This document shows, one piece after another, positions 46,596 to 56,351 of a stretch of DNA of 64,000 bases. Positions within the stretch are counted from its first letter, which is position 1; every line of letters begins with the position of its first letter. The notes below the pieces were generated by a model that worked only from the letters and a program-made list of their open reading frames with translations, was not told the DNA's origin and searched no databases. A program made the translations under genes and the position numbers. The stretch is from JACCVG01 sp963790245 (GTDB lineage: Bacteria > Actinomycetota > Thermoleophilia > Solirubrobacterales > Thermoleophilaceae), in assembly GCA_963790245.1 (NCBI GenBank), contig CAWBNP010000002.1, forward strand, positions 434,001 through 498,000, given 5' to 3'.

Positions 46596-47552
46596 TTAGG
46601 CCCGCGGGTGGGCATCCCGGTAGGCGCGCCGCAGCCGTGCGGCCTCGACCCGCGTGTAGATCTGGGTCGTGCTGATGCTCGCGTGGCCGAGCAGCTCCTG
46701 AATCGCCCGCAGATCGGCTCCACCTTCGAGCATGTGCGTGGCGAAGCTGTGACGAAGCGCGTGGGGCGAGATTCCCGCCGTCTGGCCGGTGCGGCGCGTC
46801 CAGGTTCGCAGGCGGCGGCGCACGTCGGAAGTCGATAGTCGCCGTCCGGTCTTGGAGACGAACAGCGCCGGCTCCTCGACCCCGCCGCCCCCCGCCAGAG
46901 CCGGACGACCCTGGGTCAGCCACGTTTCGATGGCGGTCCATGCCTGCTCGCCCGCCGGGATGACGCGGACCCGGGTGCCCTTTCCGGTCACCCGCAGCTC
47001 CTCTGCATCGGGATCGATGTCGGCGAGATCGAGGTTGACGAGCTCTTCGGCCCGCAGCCCGGCGCCGTAGGCGAGCTCGAACATCGCCCGGTCGCGCCGC
47101 TCGAGCGGTGTCGAGGCGGGGATCGCATCGAGCATCGCGGCGGCCTCGGCGGGCTTGACGATCTCGGGTAGGTACTGGTCGCGCTTGGGCGAGGCGACCA
47201 GGTCGGCGGGGTTGCCCGTGATCTCGCCCCGCTCGAGCAGACAGCGGTAGAAGCTGCGGATCGCGGCGAGCTTGCGCGCGGTCGTCGAGCGCGAGGCGCC
47301 GCGCTCGGAGATCACCGCCGCGTAGCGACGAAGATCACGGGCGCCGAGCGCTACCGGAGCTAGATCCCGTGCGGATGCCCATTCGGCCAGCTGCGCGAGA
47401 TCGGTGCCATAGGCGCGGCGAGTCTTCTCGGCGAGCCCGTGCGTTCGCAGGCTCGTGTCGAAGGCCCGGAGGGCCGCACTCCAGGCCCCACCGGGGTCAT
47501 CCCACGGGCGATCGGTCTCGGCCGGCCCCCGCCGTCGGGTGACTACCCTCAT
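46596..47552 (-). CDS. XerC/XerD-type tyrosine recombinase
   Basis: 318 residues. N-terminal SAM-like DNA-binding domain (THGLAEKTRRAYGTDLAQLA, AAIRSFYRCLLERGEITGNP) and a complete catalytic set: Arg in YGAGLRAEELVNL, Lys in VTGKGTRVRVIP, His-x-x-Arg in SPHALRHSFATHML, His in IQELLGHASIS and Tyr in TTQIYTRVEA. It resolves chromosome dimers at dif sites with its partner; XerC versus XerD cannot be decided alone. Twelve bp before the sigma-factor gene and 5 bp from a divergent small gene. Intact. Confidence 0.9.
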   Translation of the reverse strand: MRVVTRRRGPAETDRPWDDPGGAWSAALRAFDTSLRTHGLAEKTRRAYGTDLAQLAEWASARDLAPVALGARDLRRYAAVISERGASRSTTARKLAAIRSFYRCLLERGEITGNPADLVASPKRDQYLPEIVKPAEAAAMLDAIPASTPLERRDRAMFELAYGAGLRAEELVNLDLADIDPDAEELRVTGKGTRVRVIPAGEQAWTAIETWLTQGRPALAGGGGVEEPALFVSKTGRRLSTSDVRRRLRTWTRRTGQTAGISPHALRHSFATHMLEGGADLRAIQELLGHASISTTQIYTRVEAARLRRAYRDAHPRA

Positions 47553-47557
47553 TCGCC

Positions 47558-47830
47558 GTGTCTCCGTTCTTCATCAACACCGCCGACGGTCGCGTTGCCA
47601 CGCGAGCTCAGCTCGCCGAGGCCGATTGCGTGGATGCCGCCGGGACGCCGGTCGCACCCTGGCATCCGATCCGGGGCGGCAGCGACGCCTCGACGCTCTG
47701 GTACGCGGTGATGAGGAAGCGGGAGCGGGGCGTTTTCATCGGCAGCCTCTGCGTTCGACACCAGGACCACCACACCCTCCTGTTGTCTCGCGGCTGGGAG
47801 GAAGTTCCCGTGGCCCGAATACGTCTCTGA
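47558..47830 (+). CDS. Small protein of unknown function
   Basis: 90 residues from GTG 47558: MSPFFINTADGRVATRAQLA, SDASTLWYAVMRKRERGVFI, RHQDHHTLLLSRGWEEVPVA, RIRL. No family recognised; codon use and clean frame look coding. Only 5 bp separates its start from the divergent xer start. Stops 4 bp before the L,D-transpeptidase stop. Confidence 0.5.
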   Translation: MSPFFINTADGRVATRAQLAEADCVDAAGTPVAPWHPIRGGSDASTLWYAVMRKRERGVFIGSLCVRHQDHHTLLLSRGWEEVPVARIRL

Positions 47831-47834
47831 GCGC

Positions 47835-48876
47835 TCAGCCGATGTAGACCGGAGTGGAGACCGGGACGATCTCGTAGAGCTCCTCGACGTCGGGAACCGC
47901 CATCCGGATGCAGCCGTGTGAGGCAGCCGAGCCGAGCGATCCGATGTCAGAGGTGCCGTGGATTCCGGCGCCGTTGTAGATACCCATCCAGCGGGACTTG
48001 AGCGGGTTGTTCGACGCGCCGCCGGGAACCGTCGTCCCGGCCAGCTTGCCCGCCCACTCGCGGTCTGGGACGTACCAGGTCGGATCGATCTGCTTGTCCT
48101 GGATGTTGTAGAGGCCGGTCGGCGTGTCATAGCCCGCCGCGCCGACCGCGACGTCGTAGGTCTTCTCGAGCTCGAGGTTGCGGTAAAAACGCAGCTTGAA
48201 GGCGCCGCGGTCAACAACGATGTAGGTCGGGTACTCGCTTGCGAGGTCGGCGGTCTTGACCGCCGGCTCGACGCGGGCGAGCTCGGCCTTGACCTTGCGC
48301 TTGCCCGAGGCCGCGACCAGCTGCTCGCCGATCTCGCGCTCCAAGCGGCGCTCCCCGAGCGCGCGACCCTCACTCGAGGCGACGGGGTCGAGGCCGCTGG
48401 ACGTCGGCTCGACGGTCGCGTCGACCGGGTCGCGCTCGACGTCGGCCGCGATGTCGGCGACCAGCTGCTTGACTCGCTTCTTCGAGTAGGTCGATCTTGA
48501 TATCGAGTGCCAGGTCGAGCCCGGAGCCGCTGATGTCGCGCCAGACGCGCTCGATGATCCCGGGCTCGCGCGTCGCCGCGAGCGCCTCGCGCAGCTGGCC
48601 CTCGGTGTCGAGATGGACCTTCGCGTCCTTGGCCGAGAGTTTGAACTGCTCCTCGCCGACCTTGATTTTGACCGGTTGACGGAGTGGCTCGGCGAGATCG
48701 TTCTCGAGCAGCTCACGCGCCTGCTCGATCGTCCGTCCGCCGACATCCACGCCGCCGATCGTCACGCCGGAGGCGATCAGGCCGTCGCGCCCGGAGTCAT
48801 ACGAATAGACCCCGACGGCGGCGACGACGAGCAGGGCGATGAGAATCGCCGCGACGATCAGGGGGGCTCGCGTCAT
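47835..48876 (-). CDS. L,D-transpeptidase with VanW/YoaR-type domain (one frame break)
   Basis: About 347 residues. An N-terminal membrane anchor (APLIVAAILIALLVVAAVGV), a PG-binding_4 (YoaR-like) domain (GVTIGGVDVGGRTIEQAREL, AKDAKVHLDTEGQLREAL), then after a frame break near 48487 a YkuD catalytic domain: YIVVDRGAFKLRFYRNLELE, VAVGAAGYDTPTGLYNI and the His/Cys motif HGTSDIGSLGSAASHGCIRM. The Cys of SHGCIRM is the nucleophile. It makes 3-3 peptidoglycan cross-links, anchored outside the cell membrane. Resistant-to-beta-lactam cross-linking is a family property, not shown here. Confidence 0.88.
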
Positions 48877-48981
48877 CTGAGGTGACCGATTGTAGGGATG
48901 CCCTCAGGCCGCGCGCCAGTACTGCAACCTCTATTGCGGGAGCCGAACACGGTGAAGGAGTCCTACCCTCCACCACGACGG

Positions 48982-50310
48982 TCAACCCCCGCGAGCGAGC
49001 GTCTCCTCGATCGCCTCGAGCACCGCGGTTCGACCGGCTCCCGCGCGCTCGTGCGCGTGAAGCTGGGAGAGCTGGTCGGCCTCGAGCGAGTCGAGCAGCG
49101 CCACGAGCTCCTCCTCGCCGAGGTCGTCATAGCTCCCGAGAGCATCGATCGCGGGCTTGAAGCGGGCGACCGACGGGGCGCCCGTGACAACCGCCTTCTG
49201 GAGCTCGACCAGCTGGCGCGGGTTGAGCCGCGGCTGCCCGCGGTAACCGGAATCGCGGACGCTCGGGCTCCAGCGCAGGAACTCCTCGACCTCCTCCTCG
49301 TAGCGGTACGGCTGCTCGGCATCGCGGAGGATCGGGTGTAGCCGCAGGTGCTCACCGAGGCGGACGACCGTTTCCCTGGTCGTGTAGCGGTAGCCGAACC
49401 CGGTCGCCTTGAACTTACGGTTGTCGATCGCGCGTCCGAAGCGGAGCAGATTGAGCATCTCCGGGGGGATCTCCACCCCGAGCCGCCTTGCGGCGGCCGC
49501 GGCGAGCCCGGTCCCAACCGGCGGGAGCACCGGGACGTAGGTCTTGCCGAGCAGTCCGACGACCTCCGTGAAGGCGAGCACGCCGTCCCCGGCGACGTTG
49601 TAGACGCCTGGCAGATCATTGAGGACGGAATGCGCGAGCGAGGCGACGACGTCGTCCTCATGAACGAACTGGTAACGCGGGTCAAAGCCGAGGATCATCG
49701 GGACCACCGGCAGGGCGAGCAGCTTGGTGTGCGAGGTCCGAACGTCTGGACCCAGTACGTGCGCACAGCGCAGCTTGGTGACGCGCACCGCTTCGTTCTT
49801 GCGTTCGAAGTCGTTGACCGCCTGCTCGGCGTCGAGGATGTCCCGCTCGACGGCGGTCTGCGCCGGGTGCGGTCGGCGCATCTCCTCGGTGAAGTAGCCG
49901 GGGTCGTCCTGCTCGGCGCCGTAGTAGTGGCCCGAAGACTTGAGCACGAACTTGCGCACCGGCGAGTCCGAACCGCTGCACGCGGCGAGGATGTTCATCG
50001 TCCCGATGACGTTGGTCTCGTGCGTCTCGCGTGCGCTCGCAACGGTCGAGTCGACGATCAGCCGCGTGTCGACGACGGTGTCGATCTCGGCGGCCATGAC
50101 GACCCGCCGCAGCAGCGCGTGCTCGGTGCCGACGCGAACGAACTCGGTCCGCTCGAGCTCGCGGGTCGGATCCTTGGAGTCGACGCCGATCACGGTCTCG
50201 ATCTCCGGGCGCTGCTCGAGCGCCTGGGCGAGGCGGCCACCCCAGTAGGTGGAGAGACCGGTAATCAGGATCCGCTTGGACCCCGCGCGGACGAGCTCGC
50301 CCGCGCTCAT
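48982..50310 (-). CDS. NAD-dependent epimerase/dehydratase (extended SDR)
   Basis: 442 residues. The N-terminal Rossmann GLSTYWGGRLAQALEQRPEI and VDTRLIVDSTVASARETHET, NVIGTMNILAACSGSDSP are extended-SDR features; the usual Tyr-x3-Lys is replaced by a SSGHYYGAEQ context and may not be catalytic. A C-terminal helical extension of about 100 residues follows (VELQKAVVTGAPSVARFKPA). It pairs with the acyltransferase gene like mycobacterial Rv0501/Rv0502; that linkage is recalled, not tested. Substrate unknown, perhaps a lipid or sugar. Intact; ATG start overlaps the acyltransferase end by 4 bp. Confidence 0.8.
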   Translation of the reverse strand: MSAGELVRAGSKRILITGLSTYWGGRLAQALEQRPEIETVIGVDSKDPTRELERTEFVRVGTEHALLRRVVMAAEIDTVVDTRLIVDSTVASARETHETNVIGTMNILAACSGSDSPVRKFVLKSSGHYYGAEQDDPGYFTEEMRRPHPAQTAVERDILDAEQAVNDFERKNEAVRVTKLRCAHVLGPDVRTSHTKLLALPVVPMILGFDPRYQFVHEDDVVASLAHSVLNDLPGVYNVAGDGVLAFTEVVGLLGKTYVPVLPPVGTGLAAAAARRLGVEIPPEMLNLLRFGRAIDNRKFKATGFGYRYTTRETVVRLGEHLRLHPILRDAEQPYRYEEEVEEFLRWSPSVRDSGYRGQPRLNPRQLVELQKAVVTGAPSVARFKPAIDALGSYDDLGEEELVALLDSLEADQLSQLHAHERAGAGRTAVLEAIEETLARGG

Positions 50311-51215
50311 CCGAACCAGACCGACTCGCGCTCGGAAACCATCTCGAGCAGGCTCTCCTGGATCCGGGCACGCACCTCGTGCGCGTAGGTCTGGACCAGC
50401 GAGCGATCCTCGTGCATCCCCTCCTCCTCGAACGGGATCGGCTCGAGAAATCGGATCTTGAACTTGGCCGGCAGGTAGCCGAGCATCCCGAGCGGGCCGA
50501 AGTGCGGGAACGTCGGCGTGACCGGTGCGTAGATCATGCCGGTCATCTTCTGGAGCAGCCCGAGGTGGGCGAAGATCGGCTGGGCCTCCTCGGCACCGAC
50601 CACGCAGACGGGCACGATCGGGACCTGCGCCCGCATCGCCGCCTCGACGAACCCACCACGACCGAACCGGCGCAGCTTGTAGCGGTTGCGGTACAGCTTC
50701 TCGGTCCCCTTGCGACCCTCGGGGAAGACGAGCACCAGTTGCTGCTCGTCGAACAGCAGCCGCTGGACGTTCGCGGGGTGCGCGGCAACGCCGCCGATTT
50801 TCGGAATCAGCATCGAAAATCCGGGGAACCCCTTGAAGAAGTGCTCGACTGTCAGGTTGAGCGGCCGGGGGCGCGGGTGCTCCTCCTTGATCGCCTTGGC
50901 GATCATCGCGGCGTCCGGCGGAAGCGCACCGGAGTGGTTGGAGACCAGCAGCGCGCCTCCATCGGCGGGGACGTTCTCGATCCCCTCGACCTCGCAGCGG
51001 AACCAGTAGTTGTAGAAGAAGTCGTAGAGCAGCCGGTCCATCACGCCCTCGACGCGCTCGGAGCGGCCCCAGTCGGTCAACCGGCGATCAGGCTCGACAC
51101 CGGGCAGCTGGCGGCGCAGCTCCGTCCTGCGGGCGAGCTCCGTGCCGCCGTCGGGCCGTTCCCCCGGCGCGCGATCGGGGTCTTCTACAGGGAGGCTGAG
51201 TCGTTCATCGGCCAT
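50307..51215 (-). CDS. PlsC-like lysophospholipid acyltransferase
   Basis: 302 residues with a charged N-terminal extension of about 60 residues (MADERLSLPVEDPDRAPGER). The acyltransferase core shows LLVSNHSGALPPDAAMIAKA (the His/Asp motif), VFPEGRKGTEKLYRNRYKLR (substrate motif) and FVEAAMRAQVPIVPVCVVGA. Likely acylates a glycerol-phosphate or similar lipid at the membrane. Co-transcribed with the SDR gene (4-nt overlap). Close to the usual size of Rv0502-like members. Intact. Confidence 0.83.
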   Translation of the reverse strand: MADERLSLPVEDPDRAPGERPDGGTELARRTELRRQLPGVEPDRRLTDWGRSERVEGVMDRLLYDFFYNYWFRCEVEGIENVPADGGALLVSNHSGALPPDAAMIAKAIKEEHPRPRPLNLTVEHFFKGFPGFSMLIPKIGGVAAHPANVQRLLFDEQQLVLVFPEGRKGTEKLYRNRYKLRRFGRGGFVEAAMRAQVPIVPVCVVGAEEAQPIFAHLGLLQKMTGMIYAPVTPTFPHFGPLGMLGYLPAKFKIRFLEPIPFEEEGMHEDRSLVQTYAHEVRARIQESLLEMVSERESVWFG

Positions 51216-51243
51216 CGGGCGATTGTGTCAGGCCCCACCGGGG

Positions 51244-51834
51244 TCATGCCTCTCGCGGCTTGTCCCGCGGGGAACGGTGGTCGGGCAGGTGGGGTTCGAG
51301 CGCCTTTCGCAGCCCGGGCCAATCGGCGGCGCCGATCGCCTGTCCGGATCGGACCAGCTCGGCGTTCCAGGGGTGGACGATCGTCGCAGCCTTGATCCCG
51401 CGCTCCAGAGCCCCGGCGATGTTGACCGGGCTGTCGTCGATCAGGACGTCGATCTCGAGCTCGACGCAGCGGCTGATCTTGTCGTAGGAGCAGTGCAGGT
51501 CGTCATAGGGCAGTCCAATCGCCTCCAGCCACTCCCCCGTCACCGCGAGTGCCTCAGCCGAGCGATGGCTCGTTATGTGGATCCAGTGTCCAGTGCGGTG
51601 CCAGTCCTGGACGGTCTCGACGGCGCCCGGGTAGGGAACGGCGCCGAGCACGTTGGCCGCGGAGTGGGTCTCTCGGACGCAATCGATCAACTGCTCGCGA
51701 TCGAGCCCGGGGATCCCCCAGTCGTCCTGGGTGTCGTAGGGGAGCGCGACGCCGTAGCGCTGCTGGGCGACCTCGGCGAGCAGATCCCAGTAGTGGTGCA
51801 GGGTCGAATCGATGTCCAATGCGATCTTCGCCAT
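51244..51834 (-). CDS. HAD-family 5'-nucleotidase-like protein
   Basis: 196 residues. HAD motif I KIALDIDSTLHHYWDLLAEV (Asp-x-Asp), motif II in HWIHITSHRSAEALAVTGEW and motif III/IV LEIDVLIDDSPVNIAGALER. The pattern resembles the 5' nucleotidase, deoxy (NT5C/YqfW) group that removes phosphate from nucleotides. Intact; divergent from the alpha/beta hydrolase with 22 bp between starts. Confidence 0.75.
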   Translation of the reverse strand: MAKIALDIDSTLHHYWDLLAEVAQQRYGVALPYDTQDDWGIPGLDREQLIDCVRETHSAANVLGAVPYPGAVETVQDWHRTGHWIHITSHRSAEALAVTGEWLEAIGLPYDDLHCSYDKISRCVELEIDVLIDDSPVNIAGALERGIKAATIVHPWNAELVRSGQAIGAADWPGLRKALEPHLPDHRSPRDKPREA

Positions 51835-51856
51835 CTCTCGATACCGTAGGCGGCCG

Positions 51857-52900
51857 GTGGCACGCGCGCGTTCACACCCGAGTGAAGAGCGGATCTACCG
51901 CAGCGTCGGTCGGGTTCTGCCGTCCAACGCCCGCCCGGCTGCGATTCGCGCCGCGACACAGGCCGATCCCGGCTACGGCGCCCCGGGCACTCCCGACTGG
52001 CGTGAGATCGACTGGAGCAAGCACGTCCACGACGTGACGATCGCCGGCCGGCGCGTCCGCTACGCCGACTACGGCTCAGGTCCCGAGGAGCCGGTCGTCT
52101 TCATCCACGGCTGGACGAGCAACTGGCAGTGCTGGCTGGAGAACATCCCCGCGATGGCCGCCCCCGGCCGCCGAGTTATCGCGCTCGACCTCCCGGGCAG
52201 CGGGCTCTCGGAGATGCCGGTCGAGAAGATCTCGATCTCGGGCTATGCCCGCACCGTCGAAGCGCTCTGCGAGCACCTCGGCCTCGCCACGATCGTCGTA
52301 ATCGGTAACTCGATGGGCGGCTTCATCTCCGCCGAGCTCGCGATCGCTCACCCGTCGCGCGTCGAGCGTCTGGTGCTCGTCTCGGCGGCGGGCATCTCGA
52401 GTGCCAGCATGCGCAACGGCCCGGCGATCGCCTTCGGCCGCGCGCTCCAGATCGGCGTCGGGCAGCGTTGGAAGCACAGCACCAAGCATCCGGTGCTGCT
52501 GCGCCCGCGGCTGCGGCACGTCGCGGTATCGACCGTCTTCCGCCATCCGACGCGAATCTCCACCGATTTGCTCTACGAGATGATGGGTGGGATGGGCCGT
52601 GACGGCTTCTACGACCAACTGATCGCCAACATCAGCTACGACTACACAGAGCGGCTCGGGGAGATCGCCGCGCCAACGCTCGTGGTCTGGGGTCGGGAGG
52701 ACGGGCTCGTTCCCCTCGCCGACGCCTACGAGTACGACCGGATCATTCCCGACTCGCGGCTGCTGATCCTCGAGGACACCGGCCACGTGCCGATGGCCGA
52801 GCGGCCACAGGCCTTCAACGAGGCCGTGCTTTCCTTCGTCGAGGAAACCGGCTCAGCGGACCAGCACGGCAGCCGCGAGGCCGCCGCCCAGTCCGCCTAG
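51857..52900 (+). CDS. Alpha/beta hydrolase
   Basis: 347 residues. VVFIHGWTSNWQCWLENIPA (oxyanion), the nucleophile elbow VIGNSMGGFISAELAIAHPS (Ser), an acid Asp in VVWGREDGLVPLADAYEYDR and the His in LEDTGHVPMAERPQAFNEAV give a full catalytic triad. A short N-terminal helix (VARARSHPSEERIYRSVGRV) and C-terminal Gln/Ala tail flank the core. Substrate unknown; lipase or haloalkane-like use cannot be told. Start GTG 51857. Six bp before the convergent ilvD stop. Intact. Confidence 0.85.
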   Translation: MARARSHPSEERIYRSVGRVLPSNARPAAIRAATQADPGYGAPGTPDWREIDWSKHVHDVTIAGRRVRYADYGSGPEEPVVFIHGWTSNWQCWLENIPAMAAPGRRVIALDLPGSGLSEMPVEKISISGYARTVEALCEHLGLATIVVIGNSMGGFISAELAIAHPSRVERLVLVSAAGISSASMRNGPAIAFGRALQIGVGQRWKHSTKHPVLLRPRLRHVAVSTVFRHPTRISTDLLYEMMGGMGRDGFYDQLIANISYDYTERLGEIAAPTLVVWGREDGLVPLADAYEYDRIIPDSRLLILEDTGHVPMAERPQAFNEAVLSFVEETGSADQHGSREAAAQSA

Positions 52901-52906
52901 AGGCGG

Positions 52907-54587
52907 TCAGCTCGTAAGAGCGCCCTCGGAGGCGGAACCGACGTGCCGCGCGTACTTGCCGAGCACGCCGGTCGTGTAGGGCGGCTCGGGCGACTGGTAC
53001 TCGGCGACCCGGCGCGCGATCTCCTCGGGGTCAAGCTCGACGTTCAACTCACGGTTGGGAACGTCGAAGACGATCATGTCCCCGTCACGAACCGCGGCGA
53101 TCGGACCGCCGTGGACCGCTTCCGGAGCAACGTGTCCGGCCATGAATCCGTGCGTCGCCCCCGAGAACCTGCCGTCGGTCAGCAGCGCGACCGAGTCGCC
53201 GAGGCCTTCGCCGATCAGGGCTGCGGTGACGGCCAGCATCTCGCGCATCCCCGGTCCGCCGGCGGGGCCCTCGTTGCGGATCACGACGACGTCCCCTGCC
53301 TGGATGGCCTGCGCGGTCACGGCCGCCATCGCGTGCTCCTCGGATTCGAACACGCGCGCCGGCCCGCGGTGCTCAAGCCGCTCGTGGCCGGAGAGCTTGA
53401 CCACGCACCCTTCCGGGGCGAGGGTCCCGCGCAGGATCGCCAGGCCGCCATGGCCCTTGATCGGATTGGCGAACGGACGCACGACCTCCTGCCCCGCCGC
53501 CTCCTCGGCCTCCGCCGCCTCCTCGGCGACGGTTCGCCCGGTGACCGTGATCGACTCGGAATGGATCAGTCCTCCCTCGATCAGCCGTGACATGACGAGC
53601 GGGACTCCCCCCGCCCGGAACAGGTCGGTCGCCACGAAGCGGCCGCCGGGCTTTAGGTCGGCGAGCAGCGGAGTCGACCAGTTGATCCGATCGAAGTCGT
53701 CGATATCGAGCTCGACGCCGGACTCGTTGGCGACGGCCAGCAGATGGAGGACCGCGTTGGTCGAGCCCCCCGTCGCGGCGACCGACGCGATCGCGTTCTC
53801 GATCGAGTCCTTGGTGATGATCGCGCTCGGACGAAGGTCGCGCTCGATCAGCTCCATGACGAGCCGGCCGCAGTCCTCGGCGACCTGACCTTTGCGGCCG
53901 TTCTCCGCCGGGACCATCGAGCTGCCCGCGGGCGAGATCCCGAGCGCCTCGAAGGCGACCGCCATCGTGTTGGCCGTGAATTGGCCACCGCACGCTCCTG
54001 CGCCGGGTGAGGCGACGGTCTCGAGCTCTTCGAGGTCGGCATCGGACATGTCCCCGGCGGCATGCGCGCCGACGGCCTCGAAGACGTCCTGGATCGTGAC
54101 GTCCTTACCGCGGAACTTGCCGGGCGCGATCGAGCCGCCGTAGAGCATCAGTCCGGGGAGGTCGAGCCGGGCGAGCGCCATCACGCAACCGGGGATCGTC
54201 TTGTCGCAGCCCGACAGGGCAACGATGCCGTCGAACGCATAGCCGCGGGCGACGAGCTCGATCGAGTCGGCGATCACCTCGCGACTTACAAGCGAGGCCT
54301 TCATCCCTTCGGTGCCCATCGTGATGCCGTCGGAGACCGCGATCGTGTTGTACTCCATCGGCGTTCCGCCGGCCGCTCGAACGCCCTCCTTGACCTTCTC
54401 GGCGAGCCGCCGCAGGTGGAAGTTGCACGGCATCGTCTCGGTCCAAGTGTTGGCGATCGCGACGATCGGGCGTGCGAAGTGCCTCGCGGTCGAAGCCGAT
54501 TCCGTGGTAGTAGGCCCGCGCGGCGGCGCGCTCGGGCCCCTCGACCATGGCGCGGCTGCGCAGACGGCGGGGCGGAGAGGCAGCCAT
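52907..54587 (-). CDS. ilvD: Dihydroxy-acid dehydratase
   Basis: Fe-S enzyme forming 2-keto acids in valine, leucine and isoleucine synthesis. About 560 residues from ATG 54587 ([20 protein letters not shown]). The cluster cysteines are in [36 protein letters not shown] and [20 protein letters not shown]; also [19 protein letters not shown]. One frame break near 54478 splits [20 protein letters not shown]. Downstream of a membrane protein gene (3-nt gap) on the same strand. Confidence 0.95.
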
Positions 54588-54590
54588 CGC

Positions 54591-55196
54591 TCAGCCGGCG
54601 CTCGCCGCAGCGGGGCCGCTGCGGCCGCGCTGCCGATCCCATTCGGAGAGCCGCCAGAGATCCCGACGAATCCGACCCGGATCGACCTGACGGCCCGGCA
54701 GGTGCATGTTCGAGTCGGCGATCAGCCGGCGCTCATCACCGGTCAGAGCCATCCACTTCGCGAGCACGTCATCGGAGTCCGGCAGGCGACTGCGAGCGAT
54801 GGCGCCGGTCAGGTCGGGGAACTCGACGCAGTACTCGCTGAGCAGTTCCAAGGTCGACGGCACGAACGCGACGACGGGCTTGTGGGGGTAGATCAGGTAG
54901 GCGTAGTCGGCGGCGGAACCATCCGGCGGGGTAAGCCCGCCCGCAACCCGGATGAAGCCGAGGTCGCGGTACATCTCCCATTCCTCCTGGTTGACGCACG
55001 AGCGCAACAGCTCGCGGGCGCGCTGCTCGGCACGGCGCTCGCGGCCGGGATCGGCGATCTCCAGCCGCGCTTTGCCGCTCGGCCGGGCGGCCCGCGCCAG
55101 AGCGCGGCGATTGCGCCAGGCGCGGAGGATCCGCAGCGAGGTGGGAAGAGCCAGCGCGGCGGCGGTCAGCCCGATGATGATCAGGGCGAGCAGCAC
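54591..55196 (-). CDS. Membrane-anchored protein of unknown function
   Basis: 201 residues. One N-terminal transmembrane helix ([20 protein letters not shown]) then a basic stretch and a soluble domain: [80 protein letters not shown]. The end is [14 protein letters not shown]. No family recognised. Its TGA is 3 nt before ilvD ATG, so the two are probably co-translated, but a link to branched-chain synthesis is not evident. Confidence 0.65.
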   Translation of the reverse strand: MLLALIIIGLTAAALALPTSLRILRAWRNRRALARAARPSGKARLEIADPGRERRAEQRARELLRSCVNQEEWEMYRDLGFIRVAGGLTPPDGSAADYAYLIYPHKPVVAFVPSTLELLSEYCVEFPDLTGAIARSRLPDSDDVLAKWMALTGDERRLIADSNMHLPGRQVDPGRIRRDLWRLSEWDRQRGRSGPAAASAG

Positions 55197-55215
55197 GACG
55201 GTGGCGGCTCGACCC

Positions 55216-55449
55216 TCAGCCGCCGGACGCGCGCGGAAAGAAAATCACGCGTTCGGCGTCCGCCGGAATGTCTGTGTAGGCGCGCACCATCTCGGCCTCG
55301 CGCTTGCCCGTGGCCGCGTCTTCGAGCGGAACGGCGGCCCACATGCCCTCGTCGAGTTGTCGTCGAAACTCAGCCACGAGCGCTTCCTCCTGCTTGCGCA
55401 CACGCGGGTCGCCCTCAGCTATGAGGACCTCGCCATACCCCGGTTTCAT
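55216..55449 (-). CDS. Small charged protein of unknown function
   Basis: 77 residues from ATG 55449: MKPGYGEVLIAEGDPRVRKQ, EEALVAEFRRQLDEGMWAAV, PLEDAATGKREAEMVRAYTD, IPADAERVIFFPRASGG. The last part resembles small proteins of the mobile-element or phage-associated kind only weakly; I do not recognise it. Upstream of the membrane protein by 19 bp. Confidence 0.5.
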   Translation of the reverse strand: MKPGYGEVLIAEGDPRVRKQEEALVAEFRRQLDEGMWAAVPLEDAATGKREAEMVRAYTDIPADAERVIFFPRASGG

Positions 55450-55514
55450 TCTCAGGAACTTGATCTGAACCCCTTCGTCGCGCCCGTCGATTGACAGCGA
55501 TTATGGCAGAGCGA

Positions 55515-56321
55515 CTAGCGGCGCAGGCCGGCGAGCACGTCGACCGGGCCCGGGCCGACCCCCAGCCCGCGGAGGCCGTCCCGGACGGCGTCGCCGGCGA
55601 GGGCTCGAGCGGTGCGGGCGGCCTCGAGCGGCGGTCGACCGAGCGCGAGCTGAGCGGCGAGCACCGAGGCGTGGGTGCAGCCGGATCCGTGGGCCGCGCC
55701 GTCGGGGTGGCGCGGACCGGTGATCGTCGTTGCCTGGTGACCGTCGAAGAACAGATCCTCGGCGCTGTCGAGGTGTCCGCCGGTGACGACCACGAAGCGG
55801 GCGCCGAGCCCGTGGACCGCCGTGGCAAGCTCGAGCGGGTCAGCGTCGGGCGCCGCTCCCGAGAGCGCGCGCGCCTCGGGGACGTTGGGGGTCACGACCG
55901 TCGCGAGTCTGACGAGCCGCTCGCTCAACGCGCAATGGGCGTCGGGCTCGAGCAGCGGAGCGCCGCTCTCGGCGACCATGACCGGATCGAGGACCACCGG
56001 CGCATCGATGCCCGCCAGCGCCTCGATCACCACCTCGATCGTCGCCAGGTCTCCCAGCATCCCGATCTTGACCGCATCGATCCGAATGTCCTCCGTGACC
56101 GCCCGAACCTGGGCGATGATGATCTCTGGCGCGATCGCGGCGATCGCGGATACGCCGACGGTGTTCTGCGCCGTGATCGCGGTGATCGCCGTGGCGCCGT
56201 GGACGCCACAACGCGCGAACGCCTTGAGGTCGGCCTGAATCCCGGCGCCGCCGCCGGAATCGGAGCCGGCGATGCTCAGCACGGTGACCGGCCTGCGGGT
56301 GGGATCGACGCCCGAGCTCAT
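55515..56321 (-). CDS. thiD: Hydroxymethylpyrimidine/phosphomethylpyrimidine kinase
   Basis: 268 residues. Ribokinase-fold: IAGSDSGGGAGIQADLKAFA, ITAQNTVGVSAIAAIAPEII, VLDPVMVAESGAPLLEPDAH, VTPNVPEARALSG, VVVTGGHLDSAEDLFFDG and the catalytic GSGCTHASVLAAQLALGRP. It phosphorylates HMP-P to HMP-PP for thiamin. Monocistronic; no other thi gene is close. Intact. Confidence 0.95.
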   Translation of the reverse strand: MSSGVDPTRRPVTVLSIAGSDSGGGAGIQADLKAFARCGVHGATAITAITAQNTVGVSAIAAIAPEIIIAQVRAVTEDIRIDAVKIGMLGDLATIEVVIEALAGIDAPVVLDPVMVAESGAPLLEPDAHCALSERLVRLATVVTPNVPEARALSGAAPDADPLELATAVHGLGARFVVVTGGHLDSAEDLFFDGHQATTITGPRHPDGAAHGSGCTHASVLAAQLALGRPPLEAARTARALAGDAVRDGLRGLGVGPGPVDVLAGLRR

Positions 56322-56351
56322 TGCGCCCAGCGTATTGCCCGGCCGAGCGAT